Below, piece after piece: positions 20,663-32,400 of a stretch of 64,000 bases of DNA. Location of the stretch: positions 1,674,001 to 1,738,000 of the forward strand of contig CP092781.1 in the NCBI GenBank assembly GCA_022493055.1, in the 5' to 3' direction. The notes beneath the pieces are model-generated. The model had not been told where the DNA came from and ran no database searches. It saw only the letters and a list, made by a program, of their open reading frames with translations. This DNA comes from Staphylococcus roterodami. GTDB lineage: Bacteria > Bacillota > Bacilli > Staphylococcales > Staphylococcaceae. The position numbers were made by a program, and so were the translations under genes. Every line of letters begins with the position of its first letter. Within the stretch, counting starts at the first letter, position 1.

Positions 20663-20967
20663 ACTAATATTATAGCTAAACGTTATTCGTTTGTGAAATA
20701 TAAAAACTGGTATTATATATGCAGCAACTATTTTGTAAATCTATGGAAATGTCACACAATAGCCACAAATAGCACTATTAAAGCTTTTTCAGGTAACGCT
20801 TTATCAACAATTTTTCTAATTAAATAAAAATTTCAATTGGTTATTATATATGATTATAAAATCCAAAGTATATTAACATGGAATTTTACACATTTTTACC
20901 AAAAATAATTGTATATATCCTAATATAAGTGCATAATAAACATATCTATATTTAAGGGAGATGTCTT
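20663..20967. other. Divergent gltA/cycA promoter region
   Basis: About 300 bases without a gene. It contains A+T-rich promoter-like sequence for both directions and the motif AGGTAACGCTTTATCA near 20790, which weakly resembles cre. No stable hairpin is evident. Confidence 0.4.
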
Positions 20968-22332
20968 ATGGCTGAAAAATTACAAAGGGAACTAAGTAAC
21001 CGCCACATACAATTAATTGCTATCGGTGGTGCGATTGGTACAGGCCTATTCCTAGGTGCTGGTCAAACGATTGCATTGACTGGTCCTTCTATATTACTAA
21101 CATATATCATTATTGGATTTATGTTATTCATGTTTATGCGAGGTTTAGGTGAAATTATTATTCAAAACACTGAATTTAAATCATTCGCAGATGTAACAAA
21201 TACATACATCGGGCCTTTTGCAGGATTCGTTACAGGCTGGACATACTGGTTCTGTTGGATTATCACAGGTATGGCTGAAGTAACGGCTGTAGCTAAATAT
21301 GTGAGCTTTTGGTTCCCAGAAATTCCAAACTGGTTGAGTGCACTATTTTGTGTATTAGTGTTAATGTCATTTAACTTGCTAAGTGCGAAACTTTTCGGAG
21401 AGTTAGAATTTTGGTTTTCTATCATTAAAATAGCGACAATTATTGGTTTGATCGTCGTTGGTTTCTTTATGATTTTATTCGCATTCAAAACACAATTCGG
21501 GCATGCCAGTATTACAAACTTATACGAACATGGCGTATTTCCTAAAGGTGCATCTGGATTCTTTATGTCATTCCAAATGGCATTATTCTCATTTGTTGGT
21601 ATCGAAATGATTGGTGTTACTGCAGGTGAAACAAAAGATCCAGTTAAAACAATTCCTAAAGCGATTAATAGTGTTCCTATTAGAATTTTAATATTCTATG
21701 TTGGTGCATTAGCCGTTATCATGTCAATTATTCCATGGCAACAAGTTGACCCTGATAACAGTCCTTTCGTTAAATTATTCGCGTTAATTGGTATTCCATT
21801 CGCTGCAGGTCTAATCAATTTTGTAGTGTTAACTGCTGCTGCTTCATCATGTAACAGTGGTATTTTCTCAAATAGCCGTATGCTTTATGGATTATCAAGC
21901 CAACAACAGGCACCACCTAACTTTTCTAAAACGAATAAGTATGGGGTACCACACATTGCAATCTTTGCATCATCTGCATTATTGCTAGTGGCAGCATTAT
22001 TAAACTATATTTTCCCTGACGCAACAAAAGTATTTACTTATGTAACTACAATCTCAACTGTATTATTTTTAGTTGTATGGGGATTGATTATCATTGCGTA
22101 TATCAACTATAGTCGTAAAAATCCAGACCTTCATAAAAAAGCGACTTATAAATTATTTGGCGGAAAATACATGGGCTATTTAATTTTAATCTTCTTTATA
22201 TTTGTGTTTGGATTACTCTTTATTAATGTTGAAACAAGACGTGCGATATACTTTATACCTATTTGGTTTATATTATTAGCGTTTATGTACTTAAGATATA
22301 AACGTATCGCCACTAAAACGAATAACGAATAA
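20968..22332 (+). CDS. cycA: Alanine/D-serine/glycine permease (APC family)
   Basis: Proton-coupled amino-acid permease, 454 residues, about twelve helices. N-terminal family motif RHIQLIAIGGAIGTGLFLGAG (~14-34) and helix 6 FVGIEMIGVTAGETKDP. The gene next to gltA in S. aureus is described as the alanine transporter CycA, which affects D-cycloserine uptake; substrate is assigned by synteny, not by sequence alone. AAGGGAG precedes ATG 20968. It is about 30% like LysP at 675-2168 by eye, but lacks a riboswitch. Confidence 0.85.
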   Translation: MAEKLQRELSNRHIQLIAIGGAIGTGLFLGAGQTIALTGPSILLTYIIIGFMLFMFMRGLGEIIIQNTEFKSFADVTNTYIGPFAGFVTGWTYWFCWIITGMAEVTAVAKYVSFWFPEIPNWLSALFCVLVLMSFNLLSAKLFGELEFWFSIIKIATIIGLIVVGFFMILFAFKTQFGHASITNLYEHGVFPKGASGFFMSFQMALFSFVGIEMIGVTAGETKDPVKTIPKAINSVPIRILIFYVGALAVIMSIIPWQQVDPDNSPFVKLFALIGIPFAAGLINFVVLTAAASSCNSGIFSNSRMLYGLSSQQQAPPNFSKTNKYGVPHIAIFASSALLLVAALLNYIFPDATKVFTYVTTISTVLFLVVWGLIIIAYINYSRKNPDLHKKATYKLFGGKYMGYLILIFFIFVFGLLFINVETRRAIYFIPIWFILLAFMYLRYKRIATKTNNE

Positions 22333-22345
22333 CTAATTACAAATT

Positions 22346-22380
22346 AAAACCTCGTTGATTTTGATTCAACGAGGTTTTAT
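22346..22380 (+). terminator. cycA terminator
   Basis: Hairpin AAAACCTCGTTGA / TCAACGAGGTTTTA with T-rich tail, 14 bases after the cycA stop. The A-rich 5' side would let it work in both directions. Confidence 0.88.
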
Positions 22381-22512
22381 TCTGTGTAATTAAAATTTAC
22401 TAGTGTGTCACTTTACGGAATAAATAAAGTTCTTTGAAATCTTACATTTAATTGTATATCTTTATTTAACGTATCACAAAATTAATATGAGATTTATAAC
22501 CAAATGCTTAAG

Positions 22513-22556
22513 AAAAAGGCATTTCTATCGAATAATACTAATAGAAACACCTTTTT
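22513..22556. terminator. Second hairpin in the cycA-pyk gap
   Basis: Arms AAAAAGGCATTTCTAT and ATAGAAACACCTTTTT, A run on one side and T run on the other, so it looks like a bidirectional terminator. No gene lies between it and its neighbours in this 446-base gap; see findings. Confidence 0.6.
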
Positions 22557-22728
22557 ATGTTACGTATAAATTTAATTTTTTTAATATTGTTCAGCAACTT
22601 CAGGTCACAAATCAATTATAAATAGTTGAGAAATACAAATTAAGAAACATCATTAATTTGTATAGAATTGCTGTATAAGCTCTTTTTTTAATAATCAAAG
22701 ATATCTCGACGCCACATTATAAACTCCT

Positions 22729-22763
22729 AAAAAAGCCTCTCCATTCATTTCAAATGGAGAGAC
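22729..22763 (-). terminator. pfkA-pyk terminator
   Basis: Minus-strand hairpin GTCTCTCCATTTG / AATGGAGAGGC followed by TTTTTT, 15 bases after the pyk stop. Confidence 0.88.
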
Positions 22764-22778
22764 ATTTTTATTTATAAA

Positions 22779-24536
22779 TTATAGTACGTTTGCATAACCT
22801 TCAAAGATTTTTCCTTGAGCTGCATCAATCGTAACTAATACGTTATTATTAATGTTTTTAACAGCTTTTTCTACGCCTACAACTGTTGGAATACCTTTTT
22901 CTAAACCAACAATTGCACTTGGTGAAGTGATGCCATTTTCTTCAGTGATTAAGCCTAAAGCTTTTTCAACATATGGTACAAATGTTTCGTCAATTGAATT
23001 TGTAACGATGACCTTATCAGATAAATCTTTACCTTCTAAGTCTTTAACTGTTTCAGCAACTAATGTAGTACCTACTACAGATCCACGTCCAATTCCTTGT
23101 CCACTAGCAATTTCATCACCAACTAAATGAATTTTCATCATATTAGTAGTTCCTGTTTCACCAGTTGGTACACCAGCAGTAATAATGATTAAATCACCAT
23201 TTGATACTCTACCTGTTTCAACTGCTGTCGCTACTGCATTGTTTAACAATGCATCAGTACTTTTACGGCCTTTTTTAACTACAGGTTGTACACCCCATAC
23301 GATTGAACATTGACGCGCAGTTTCTTCACTTGGAGTTACTGCAATGATATCTGAATGTGGACGATATTTAGAAATTGTACGTGCAGTTGAACCACTTTCA
23401 GTAGCTGCCACAATAGCTTTAACGTTTAAGTTCAAAGCTGTATGCGCAACTGAAATACCAATTGCATTCACTAATGAAGTTTCAACTAATTTTGTACGAT
23501 CTGATAATAATTTTTTGTAGTCTTGTGCAGCTTCAGCTGATACAGCGATGTTTCTCATTGTTTTAACAGCTTCTTCTGGATATAAACCAGCAGCAGTTTC
23601 ACCAGATAGCATAACTGCATCTGTACCATCATAGATAGCATTGGCAACGTCACTTGCTTCGGCACGTGTAGCACGAGGATTACGTTGCATTGAATCTAAC
23701 ATTTGAGTTGCTGTGATTACTGGTTTGCCTAATTTGTTACATTGTCTGATTAAGTCTTTTTGAACCATTGGCACTTTTTCAGGTGGAATTTCTACACCCA
23801 TGTCTCCACGAGCAACCATCAAACCGTCAGATACTTCAAGAATTTCTGCTATATTATCAATACCTTCTTGGTTTTCAATTTTAGGGAATACTGAAATATT
23901 AGCATTTTGTTCTTCTAAGATTTCACGAATTTCTAAAACATCACTAGGACGACGTACGAAACTAGCTGCGATAAAGTCTACATTTTCTTTAATACCGAAT
24001 CGAATATCTTCAGCATCTTTTTCAGTAATACCAGGTAAGCTAACTCTTACACCAGGTAAGTTAACGCCTTTTTTATTTTTAAGTTCACCAGAGTTTAAAA
24101 TGTCACATTTAACTTCTTTTTTGTCATGGTCAATATCTTTAACTTGTAATTCAATTAAACCATCATCAAGTAAAATGTATGAACCTACTTGAACATCGTT
24201 AATTAAGTTTTCATATGTTACTGAGAACTTTTCAGGTGTTCCTTCAACTTCATTCATGCTAACGATAACTTCGTTACCACGCTCAAGTTCAATGATACCG
24301 TCTTTCATATTATGCGTACGAATTTCTGGACCTTTCGTATCTAATAAAATTGCTACAATTTTATCTAAGCGTTTAGCTACTTTACGAATTGTATCAATTC
24401 TACCTTTGTGTTCTTCATGACTACCATGTGAAAAGTTTAATCGTGCTACGTTCATACCAGCATTGATTAATTTTTCAATCATTTCTTCTGATTCTGAAGC
24501 TGGTCCAATTGTACATACAATTTTAGTTTTTCTCAT
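22779..24536 (-). CDS. pyk: Pyruvate kinase
   Basis: Final ATP-yielding step of glycolysis. 585 residues, about 110 longer than E. coli PykF because of a C-terminal PEP-utilising-like domain ([18 protein letters not shown]...[12 protein letters not shown], ~475-585) typical of Bacillus and Staphylococcus enzymes. Catalytic segments: [36 protein letters not shown] (catalytic Lys), [12 protein letters not shown], and [15 protein letters not shown] precedes the ATG. It is co-transcribed with pfkA 21 bases upstream. Confidence 0.97.
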   Translation of the reverse strand: MRKTKIVCTIGPASESEEMIEKLINAGMNVARLNFSHGSHEEHKGRIDTIRKVAKRLDKIVAILLDTKGPEIRTHNMKDGIIELERGNEVIVSMNEVEGTPEKFSVTYENLINDVQVGSYILLDDGLIELQVKDIDHDKKEVKCDILNSGELKNKKGVNLPGVRVSLPGITEKDAEDIRFGIKENVDFIAASFVRRPSDVLEIREILEEQNANISVFPKIENQEGIDNIAEILEVSDGLMVARGDMGVEIPPEKVPMVQKDLIRQCNKLGKPVITATQMLDSMQRNPRATRAEASDVANAIYDGTDAVMLSGETAAGLYPEEAVKTMRNIAVSAEAAQDYKKLLSDRTKLVETSLVNAIGISVAHTALNLNVKAIVAATESGSTARTISKYRPHSDIIAVTPSEETARQCSIVWGVQPVVKKGRKSTDALLNNAVATAVETGRVSNGDLIIITAGVPTGETGTTNMMKIHLVGDEIASGQGIGRGSVVGTTLVAETVKDLEGKDLSDKVIVTNSIDETFVPYVEKALGLITEENGITSPSAIVGLEKGIPTVVGVEKAVKNINNNVLVTIDAAQGKIFEGYANVL

Positions 24537-24557
24537 TTTATAATTCCTCCTGAAATC

Positions 24558-25526
24558 TTATATAGATAACTTGTTAGCAAGTTCATATAGGCTATAATCA
24601 AATTTATGGTCTTTACCATCGAAAATTTCATCAAATGATGTCGCTACTATTTTATTGTTTTTAATACCAACACCTTTAGCTGTTTCACCTTGCATTAATA
24701 AGTCTACCGCATAACCACCTAAACGTGATGCTAATACTCTATCTGCGCCTGTCGGACTACCACCACGTTGAACGTGACCTAAAACAGATACTCTGTTATC
24801 AACATTAATGTATTCTGATAATTCCTTTTGGCATTCTTGAGCTGTCATACATCCTTCAGCTACAAGAACGATTGAGTGTTTTTTACCACGTTTAATACCT
24901 TGTTCAATTTTATCAGCTATTTCTTTAATATCTGTTTTCACTTCTGGTACTACAATTGTTTCAGCACCTACTGATAATCCAGCCCATAATGCCAAGTCAC
25001 CACAATCACGTCCCATTGCTTCAATGATAAAAGTACGAGCATGACTTGAAGCAGTGTCTCTAATTTTATCGACTAAACCAATAATTGTGTTTAATGCTGT
25101 GTCGAACCCAATTGTAAAATCAGTACCATTGATATCATTGTCAATCGTACCAGGAATACCGATAGTTTGAATTTCTTTGCATTCTTCACTAATACGTTGT
25201 GCACCACGATAACTACCGTCTCCACCAATAACTACAAGTCCCTCAATGCCTCTTTTACGTAAGTTTTCAATAGCAACTTTACGTACTTCCTGTTCTTTAA
25301 ATTCCGGACACCTTGCTGAATACAAGAATGTACCTCCACGTTGAATCGTATCCCCAACTGAACCTAATTCAAGCTTATGGATATCATCATTTAGCAATCC
25401 TTGATAACCATGATACACACCATAAACTTCAATTTCGTTGTAAATTGCTGTACGAACAACTGCTCTAACGGCAGCATTCATTCCAGGTGAATCTCCACCA
25501 CTTGTTAAAACTGCAATTTTCTTCAT
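24558..25526 (-). CDS. pfkA: ATP-dependent 6-phosphofructokinase
   Basis: Committed step of glycolysis, 322 residues, the standard bacterial length. ATP-binding [13 protein letters not shown] (10-22) and GGDGSYRGA; catalytic [10 protein letters not shown]; fructose-6-P contacts in [11 protein letters not shown] and GHVQRGGSP. It is the first gene of pfkA-pyk; a cre-like site lies about 90 bases upstream, consistent with carbon control. Confidence 0.97.
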   Translation of the reverse strand: MKKIAVLTSGGDSPGMNAAVRAVVRTAIYNEIEVYGVYHGYQGLLNDDIHKLELGSVGDTIQRGGTFLYSARCPEFKEQEVRKVAIENLRKRGIEGLVVIGGDGSYRGAQRISEECKEIQTIGIPGTIDNDINGTDFTIGFDTALNTIIGLVDKIRDTASSHARTFIIEAMGRDCGDLALWAGLSVGAETIVVPEVKTDIKEIADKIEQGIKRGKKHSIVLVAEGCMTAQECQKELSEYINVDNRVSVLGHVQRGGSPTGADRVLASRLGGYAVDLLMQGETAKGVGIKNNKIVATSFDEIFDGKDHKFDYSLYELANKLSI

Positions 25527-25617
25527 GACGACATACCTTTCTATAACTGATTTATCTTTAACTCTAAATTACCACAAATTCATATGTCATTCCATCAAAA
25601 CTAATGTATTGAATTGA

Positions 25618-25631
25618 TGTAAACGTTTTAA
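25618..25631. promoter_or_regulatory. Candidate cre box upstream of pfkA
   Basis: TGTAAACGTTTTAA matches the CcpA cre consensus except for the penultimate base. It is 92 bases upstream of the pfkA start. CcpA acts on glycolytic genes in Bacillota; direction of control here is not readable from sequence. Confidence 0.45.
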
Positions 25632-25655
25632 ATAATGAATTTTATTTTAACTTAA

Positions 25656-25696
25656 TTAAAAAAAGATTAATAGCCACAATTTTGACTACTAATCTT
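25656..25696 (-). terminator. accD-accA terminator
   Basis: Minus-strand arms AAGATTAGTAGTC and GGCTATTAATCTT (two G-T pairs) followed by TTTTTTT. It lies 120 bases beyond accA and upstream of the pfkA promoter, separating the two operons. Confidence 0.7.
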
Positions 25697-25819
25697 AATG
25701 ATAAAAAGTACAAACTTATTGAAATGTATATTATTAAAACTTCATTTGGGCATTGAATAGTATACTTTAATTTGCAAATTGCTTAATGAATAACACGGTA
25801 GAATAATTGCTCGTTATAT

Positions 25820-26764
25820 TTATTCAATATAAGAACCAATATTTCGGAATTTTTCAAACCGATCATTAGCAATTTCATCACGAGTCAATTTTTCCAGTGA
25901 ATCTAATTGTTCTACAAATGCAGTTTTAATCGCTAATGCTTGCTTTTCAATATCTTTATGAGCACCGCCTAATGGTTCAGAAATAACATCATCAATGATA
26001 CCAAGTTGCTTAATATCATGTGCAGTGATTTTCATCGTTTCAGCCGCAATTTTGGCTAAATTACTATCTTTCCATAATAACGCAGCTGCGCCTTCTGGAG
26101 AAATTACAGAGTATGTACTATTTTCAAGCATTAATACTTTGTTAGCAATTCCGATGCCTAATGCTCCACCACTACCACCTTCACCAATGACAACAGCAAT
26201 AACTGGCACTTTTAGAGAAGCCATTTCAATTAAATTAGTCGCAATAGACTCACTTTGTCCACGTTCTTCAGCGGCTTTACCAGGGTATGCACCTTTAGTA
26301 TCTATAAATGTGAAAATTGGTCGATTGAACTTCTCAGCTTGTTTCATTAAACGCAATGCTTTTCGATAACCTTCGGGATGAGCCATACCAAAGTTACGAT
26401 AAATATTATCTTTAGTATCTTTACCACGTTGTTGACCAATCACTGTAACAGCACGACCATTTAAAAAGCCGATACCACCAATCATCGCAGGATCATCTCT
26501 AAAGTTACGATCACCATGAAGCTCCATAAACGAATCAAAAATATAAGGAATATAATCCAAAGACGTTGGTCTTTCTTGTAAACGTGCAATTTGAACACGA
26601 TCCCAAGGTTTTAAGTTTGTATAAACTTTTTTCGTCTCTCTTTCTAATGACGCTTCAAGCATGTCAATTTCTTCTTGTAAATCCACATCATTTTTATCTT
26701 GAGATTCTTTTAATGATTCAATTTTATTTCGAATTTCAAAAAGTGGTTTTTCAAAATCTAACAT
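25820..26764 (-). CDS. accA: Acetyl-CoA carboxylase carboxyltransferase subunit alpha
   Basis: With AccD forms the carboxyltransferase that makes malonyl-CoA for fatty-acid synthesis. 314 residues; N-terminal coiled-coil segment ([18 protein letters not shown]...) then a crotonase-type fold with [29 protein letters not shown] and [13 protein letters not shown] oxyanion-hole glycines. Its ATG overlaps the accD stop by one base. Confidence 0.97.
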   Translation of the reverse strand: MLDFEKPLFEIRNKIESLKESQDKNDVDLQEEIDMLEASLERETKKVYTNLKPWDRVQIARLQERPTSLDYIPYIFDSFMELHGDRNFRDDPAMIGGIGFLNGRAVTVIGQQRGKDTKDNIYRNFGMAHPEGYRKALRLMKQAEKFNRPIFTFIDTKGAYPGKAAEERGQSESIATNLIEMASLKVPVIAVVIGEGGSGGALGIGIANKVLMLENSTYSVISPEGAAALLWKDSNLAKIAAETMKITAHDIKQLGIIDDVISEPLGGAHKDIEKQALAIKTAFVEQLDSLEKLTRDEIANDRFEKFRNIGSYIE

Positions 26765-27621
26765 TATTTAGTCACCTCTTGATGGATTTTTAGAATTTCA
26801 GATAATGTTTGACGCATTTCTTTACGATGTACAACTTTATCTAATTGTCCATGCTCTAATAAAAATTCTGCCGTTTGGAAATCATCAGGTAATTTTTCAT
26901 TAATTGTTTGTTCAATAACACGACGACCTGCGAAACCAATTAATGCTTTCGGCTCGCTTAAGTTGATATCACCAACTGATGCAAAACTTGCAGATACACC
27001 ACCAGTAGTTGGATGTGTTAAATATGAAATATATAGCAATCCGGCATCTGAATGACGTTTTAAAGATACACTTGTTTTACCCATTTGCATTAACGAAATG
27101 ATACCCTCTTGCATACGCGCACCACCACTTGCAGAAAATAATATAAATGGCAGACGATGCTCAGTACAGTAATCGATAATTCGACATATTTTTTCACCAA
27201 TTACTGACCCCATACTTCCCATTCTGAAACGAGAATCCATTACAGCAACGCCATATTTCATACCTTCTAATTCTGCAGTTCCAGTAACTACAGCTTCTTT
27301 AAGACCTGTCTTTTGTTGGTCTTTTTCAATTTTTTCTAAATAACTTGGAAAATCTAATGGATTCGCAGAGGTCATTCCCTTATCGAATTCTGTAAATGAT
27401 CCTTCATCAGAAATTGCTTCAATACGTTTATATGCTGTTAAAGCAATATGATGATCACAATTAAAGCACACATTTAAATTTTCAGCTAATTCTTTTGTGT
27501 ACATAATCTTCTTACATTTCGGACACTTAGTCATAATGCCTGCTGGTACATCATTATTTTTAGAGTCTTGCACTGTAAGATATTTCTTTTTCTTTGTTCG
27601 ATTAAAAAAATCTTTAAACAT
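26764..27621 (-). CDS. accD: Acetyl-CoA carboxylase carboxyltransferase subunit beta
   Basis: Partner of AccA, 285 residues. Zinc ribbon Cys33, Cys36, Cys52, Cys55, followed by the crotonase-type CoA-binding domain ([44 protein letters not shown]). AGGTTTTCC-type leader and ATG 27621. It is translationally coupled to accA. No FapR-like operator was seen upstream. Confidence 0.96.
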   Translation of the reverse strand: MFKDFFNRTKKKKYLTVQDSKNNDVPAGIMTKCPKCKKIMYTKELAENLNVCFNCDHHIALTAYKRIEAISDEGSFTEFDKGMTSANPLDFPSYLEKIEKDQQKTGLKEAVVTGTAELEGMKYGVAVMDSRFRMGSMGSVIGEKICRIIDYCTEHRLPFILFSASGGARMQEGIISLMQMGKTSVSLKRHSDAGLLYISYLTHPTTGGVSASFASVGDINLSEPKALIGFAGRRVIEQTINEKLPDDFQTAEFLLEHGQLDKVVHRKEMRQTLSEILKIHQEVTK

Positions 27622-27813
27622 AGGAAAACCTCCAAATAACCTCTGTTCTAACCATTTAGAGCCTTAAACTGAACTTGACCAGTTAAAAACGGGTTGAAAT
27701 TTATTTGATTTATATTCGATTATTTATTGAATGTTTATCATAAACTTTCATTTTCATCACTTTAATGACTCTTCATTGCCCTTTTTAAGCAATCACATTT
27801 AAACTTTTAAAAT

Positions 27814-29043
27814 TTATTGTAAATCTGTCAGTTTCATTGTTTTATCATACACATCTTGTGGATCAACTTCAATTCTAGCTACACCAGACTCCATTGCTGC
27901 TTTCGCAACATTACTTGCAACAGATGGTGCAACACGTTTATCAAATGGTCCTGGAATACAATAATCTGCATTTAATTCATCGCTATTTATTAAATCCGCG
28001 ATTGCTTCTACAGCTGCTTTTTTCATTTCTTCATTAATGTGAGTGGCTTCTACTTCTAAAGCCCCTCTAAAAATACCTGGAAATGCTAGTACATTATTAA
28101 TTTGGTTTGGGTAATCTGAACGCCCTGTTCCAACTACACAAGCACCAGCAGCTTTTGCATCATCAGGTGTGATTTCAGGATTTGGATTAGCCATTGCAAA
28201 AATAATCGGATTGTCTGCCATGCTTTTAACCATATCTTGTGACAATGCATTAGCAACAGACACACCAATAAATACATCAGCATCCTTTACTACTTCTTCT
28301 AAAGAGCCTTCAATTTTATCTTTATTAGTCCATTTTGCTACGACATCTTTTGTAGGATTCATACCATATGAGCGACCTTCGAAAATTGCCCCTTTTGAAT
28401 CACACATAACCATATTTCTAACACCGTATGCATATAATAATTTAACGATAGCTATACCTGCTGCCCCTGCACCATTAAGTACGACTTTTATTTTAGCTAA
28501 ATCTTTATTTACAACTCTTAAAGCATTTACTAAACCAGCCATTGTTACAATAGCAGTTCCGTGTTGATCATCATGAAAAACTGGAATGTTAGTTTCTTTT
28601 TTTAGTCGTTCTTCGATTTCAAAGCAACGTGGTGCAGAAATATCTTCTAGGTTAATTCCACCATAATTTGGTTCTAAAAGTTTAACTGTTTGTATAATTT
28701 CCTCTGTATCTGTAGTCGCTAATGCAATAGGTACACCATTTATACCGGCAAAACTTTTAAATAAAACTGCTTTCCCTTCCATAACAGGAATACTAGCTTC
28801 AGGTCCAATATTACCTAAACCTAACACTGCAGTTCCGTCAGTGATTACAGCAACAGTGTTACCTTTTATTGTGTAATCATAAACTTTTCTTTTATCTTCA
28901 TAAATATCTTTACATGGTTCAGCAACACCAGGAGAGTAAGCTAAACTTAATTCCTCTTTATTAGTAACCTTAACATTCGGTTTAACTTCTAATTTACCAT
29001 GATTACGTTTGTGCATTTCCAATGCTTCATCTCTTAATGACAT
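27814..29043 (-). CDS. Malic enzyme (oxidative decarboxylation of malate)
   Basis: Converts malate to pyruvate plus CO2, supplying NAD(P)H. 409 residues, the short bacterial form without a phosphotransacetylase domain, like Bacillus YtsJ. Substrate/metal residues in VFHDDQHGTAIV and catalytic Tyr/Lys region LAYSPGVAEPC; Rossmann VVLNGAGAAGIAIVKLL. I chose ATG 29043 with AGGGGCT upstream; an upstream ATG at 29082 has no ribosome site. Cofactor preference (NAD or NADP) cannot be read with certainty. Confidence 0.92.
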   Translation of the reverse strand: MSLRDEALEMHKRNHGKLEVKPNVKVTNKEELSLAYSPGVAEPCKDIYEDKRKVYDYTIKGNTVAVITDGTAVLGLGNIGPEASIPVMEGKAVLFKSFAGINGVPIALATTDTEEIIQTVKLLEPNYGGINLEDISAPRCFEIEERLKKETNIPVFHDDQHGTAIVTMAGLVNALRVVNKDLAKIKVVLNGAGAAGIAIVKLLYAYGVRNMVMCDSKGAIFEGRSYGMNPTKDVVAKWTNKDKIEGSLEEVVKDADVFIGVSVANALSQDMVKSMADNPIIFAMANPNPEITPDDAKAAGACVVGTGRSDYPNQINNVLAFPGIFRGALEVEATHINEEMKKAAVEAIADLINSDELNADYCIPGPFDKRVAPSVASNVAKAAMESGVARIEVDPQDVYDKTMKLTDLQ

Positions 29044-29397
29044 GAAATCAGCCCCTATTTCAATATTTATTTGTAAAAACAATTTGGTTAAAACGCATTA
29101 CATCATAAAAGTAAAAATATTGGGTAAATCCCTTTAAGAAAGAATTTATGTCTTAAATTTTTAGCACAATTAAAAATAAGCGATTCTCATATAATGTTGT
29201 TAAAGGCATAGAAATCCTCGCTAATTAAGAAATACCTTTACTTATTATAATAGATAATAAATTTCAAAATACTTGAAAATCAATTTTATTCGTACAATAT
29301 ATCGACAAAATACTTTACTTAAGTTATGTATACTGCTTTTTGTGCTAATTATTCTTATGAATATGTCTTTAACGATAAAGAAAACACATAAAAATAA
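29044..29397. other. Gene-free stretch upstream of the malic enzyme
   Basis: A+T-rich sequence that must contain the malic-enzyme promoter. A 68-codon open frame (29451-29245, minus) begins inside the dnaE terminator hairpin and is judged spurious. No further structure seen. Confidence 0.5.
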
Positions 29398-29459
29398 TAA
29401 GCATAAAAAACAAATATAAAGTAAACTGATGGTTAATAAATATCTAACCATCAGTTTAC
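29398..29459 (-). terminator. dnaE terminator
   Basis: Perfect 15-base arms GTAAACTGATGGTTA and TAACCATCAGTTTAC with a 9-base loop, followed on the minus strand by a T-rich run, 29 bases after the dnaE stop. Confidence 0.88.
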
Positions 29460-29487
29460 TATATCATAATTTATTAGTTGATAAAAG

Positions 29488-32400
29488 TTAAATAAGCCTA
29501 ATATCCGCAGGGTTAAAGGATTGTATGAAATTATTAAGCATATCACTTTTTTGATTTATATATCCAATTGCAGTCATTTGTTTTGTTGTTTCATCATAAA
29601 AATATAAAGCAATATCATCTGGATTTTTTTGGGTCTGCAAAATCATTTCATCAAATTTTTGTATATTCTCTTTATTTCTAATAATAATTTGATTTGCATT
29701 AACTATTTTTTGTTCTTCAAAAGTCTTTAGCGTTTGTAAATTATTAATAATTAATTGTCTCTGTTGCCTTCTTAAATCGAATTTGCCACTAACTATAAAC
29801 ATCTCATTTTGTGAAAGTATATGTTCAAATTTTTTATACTGATCAGGAAACATGACCCCATCTAAAGTAGTGATGCCATCATTTAAAGTGAAAAATGCCA
29901 TATTTTGTCCGTTTTTAGTTCGGATTTGCTTAATCTTGTCAAATTGAACTAAAATTGGTTTGTTATTTTGTGCATTAGTTAATTTATAAATAGTAAGGTA
30001 TTGTTTTGTTCCAAACTTTTTGTCAACTGGATGCTGTGATACATAAAATCCCAAGTATTCCTTCTCATATTGACTAATAAGTGTATCGGATAGTTCTTCT
30101 TTCTCTTCATATGTTTGTTTGGGCGTTAACATATCGAATAGAAATCCATCTTGATCAAGATTTAAATCACTATCGAGTACTTGATCAATACTTTGTAATA
30201 AAGTTGCACGTGTTTTACCAAACACATCAAATGCACCAACTAGTATGAGCGCTTCAAGTAACTTTCTAGTCTTTACACGCTTTGGTATTCTTCTAGCAAA
30301 ATCAAAGAAATCTTTAAATTTACCATTTTGATATCGTTCATCTACAATGACTTTTACACTTTGATAACCGACACCTTTAATTGTACCAATTGATAAATAA
30401 ATCCCGTCTTTAGATGGTTTATAAAACCAATGACTTTCATTTATGTTCGGTGGCAATATCGATATACCTTGTTTTTTAGCTTCATCAATCATTTGTGCTG
30501 TTTTCTTTTCACTTCCAATTACGTTACTTAAAATATTGGCATAAAAATAATTTGGAAAATGCACTTTCAGATAACTCATAATATAAGCAATTTTAGAATA
30601 GCTAACAGCATGTGCCCTTGGAAAACCATAGTCGGCAAATTTTAAAATTAAATCAAATATTTGTTTACTAATATTTTCGTGATAACCATTTTCTTTGGCA
30701 CCCTCAATAAAATGCTGGCGTTCACTTTCAAGGACTGCTCTATTTTTCTTACTCATCGCTCGTCTTAAAATATCCGCTTCACCATAGCTAAAATTCGCAA
30801 ACGTACTCGCAATTTGCATGATTTGTTCTTGATATATGATAACACCATAAGTATTTTTTAAAATTGGTTCTAAATCCGGATGTAAATATTGAACTTTACT
30901 CGGATCATGTCTTCGAGTAATATATGTTGGAATTTCTTCCATAGGACCAGGTCTATATAATGATGTTACAGCTACAATATCTTCAAAATGTTCTGGGTTT
31001 AATTTTTTTAATACGTTTCTTACGCCATCAGATTCTAATTGGAATATACCAGTCGTATCGCCTTGTGATAATAATTCAAATACTTTTTTATCATCGAAAG
31101 GAATTTTTTCAATATCGATTTGAATACCTAAATCCTTTTTTACTTGTGACATAATTTGATGAATAATAGATAAGTTACGCAAACCTAAAAAATCAATTTT
31201 CAGAAGTCCAATTCGCTCAGCTTCAGTCATCGTCCATTGCGTTAATAAACCTGTATCTCCTTTTGTTAAAGGTGCATAATCATATAATGGATGGTCATTA
31301 ATAATAATACCGGCTGCATGCGTTGAAGTATGCCTTGGAAGCCCTTCTAACTTTTTACAAATATCAAACCATTTCTCATGTCGATGATTACGATGTACAA
31401 ACTTTTTGAAACCTTCGATTTGATAAGCCTCATTAAGTGTTATGCCCAATTTATGAGGAATCAAGCTTGAAATTTCATTTAGTGTAATTTCATCAAATCC
31501 CATAATTCTACCAACATCTCTTGCAACTGCTCTTGCAAGTAAGTGTCCGAATGTCACTATCCCTGATACATGTAATTCTCCGTATTTTTGTTGCACATAT
31601 TGAATAACTTTTTCACGACGGGTGTCTTCAAAATCGATATCAATATCAGGCATAGTTACACGTTCAGGATTTAAAAAACGTTCAAATAAAAGGTTGAACT
31701 TAATTGGATCAATTGTAGTAATACCCAACAAATAACTTACAAGTGAACCCGCTGATGAACCACGACCAGGTCCAACCATGACATCATTCGTCTTTGCAAA
31801 ATGGATTAAATCACTAACGATTAAGAAATAATCTTCGAATCTCATATTCGTAATGACTTTATACTCGTATTTCAGTCTTTCTTGATACTTGGCATTATTA
31901 AGCTCTAGTTCCTTTAGTCGTTCAACTAAAATTCGCCACAAATAATCTTTAGCTGGTTCGTTATTCGGAGTTTGATATTGTGGGAGCAATGATTGATGAT
32001 AATTTAATTCAGCTTCACATTTTTGCGCGATGCTATCAGCTTGAATTAAGTAATCTTGATTTATATTTTGTTGCTGAATTTCATTTTCAGTTATAAAATG
32101 CATGCCAAAATCTTCTTGATCATGAATTAAATCTAACTTTGTGTTATCTCTTATTGCTGCTAATGCCGAAATTGTATCTGCATCTTGACGAGATTGATAA
32201 CAAATATCTTGTATCCACACATGTTTTTTATTATTCAACGGTAAACTTTTATGATCTAAATAAGTATCATCGTGTGACTCAAATACTTCGATGATATCAC
32301 GATGTTCTTCATTAACATGTTTAAAGATAATTACCATATTATCTGAAAATCGTTGTAGCAATTCAAAAGGCACATTATCAATAGCATTTATTTTAATTTC

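Noticed and set aside
20780..20800. AGGTAACGCTTTATCA as a second cre box for gltA/cycA
   Set aside because: Two or more mismatches to the consensus, so left out as a site call.
29245..29451. 68-codon hydrophobic open frame, minus strand
   Set aside because: It begins inside the dnaE terminator hairpin, has no ribosome site and consists of A+T-rich codons typical of chance frames.
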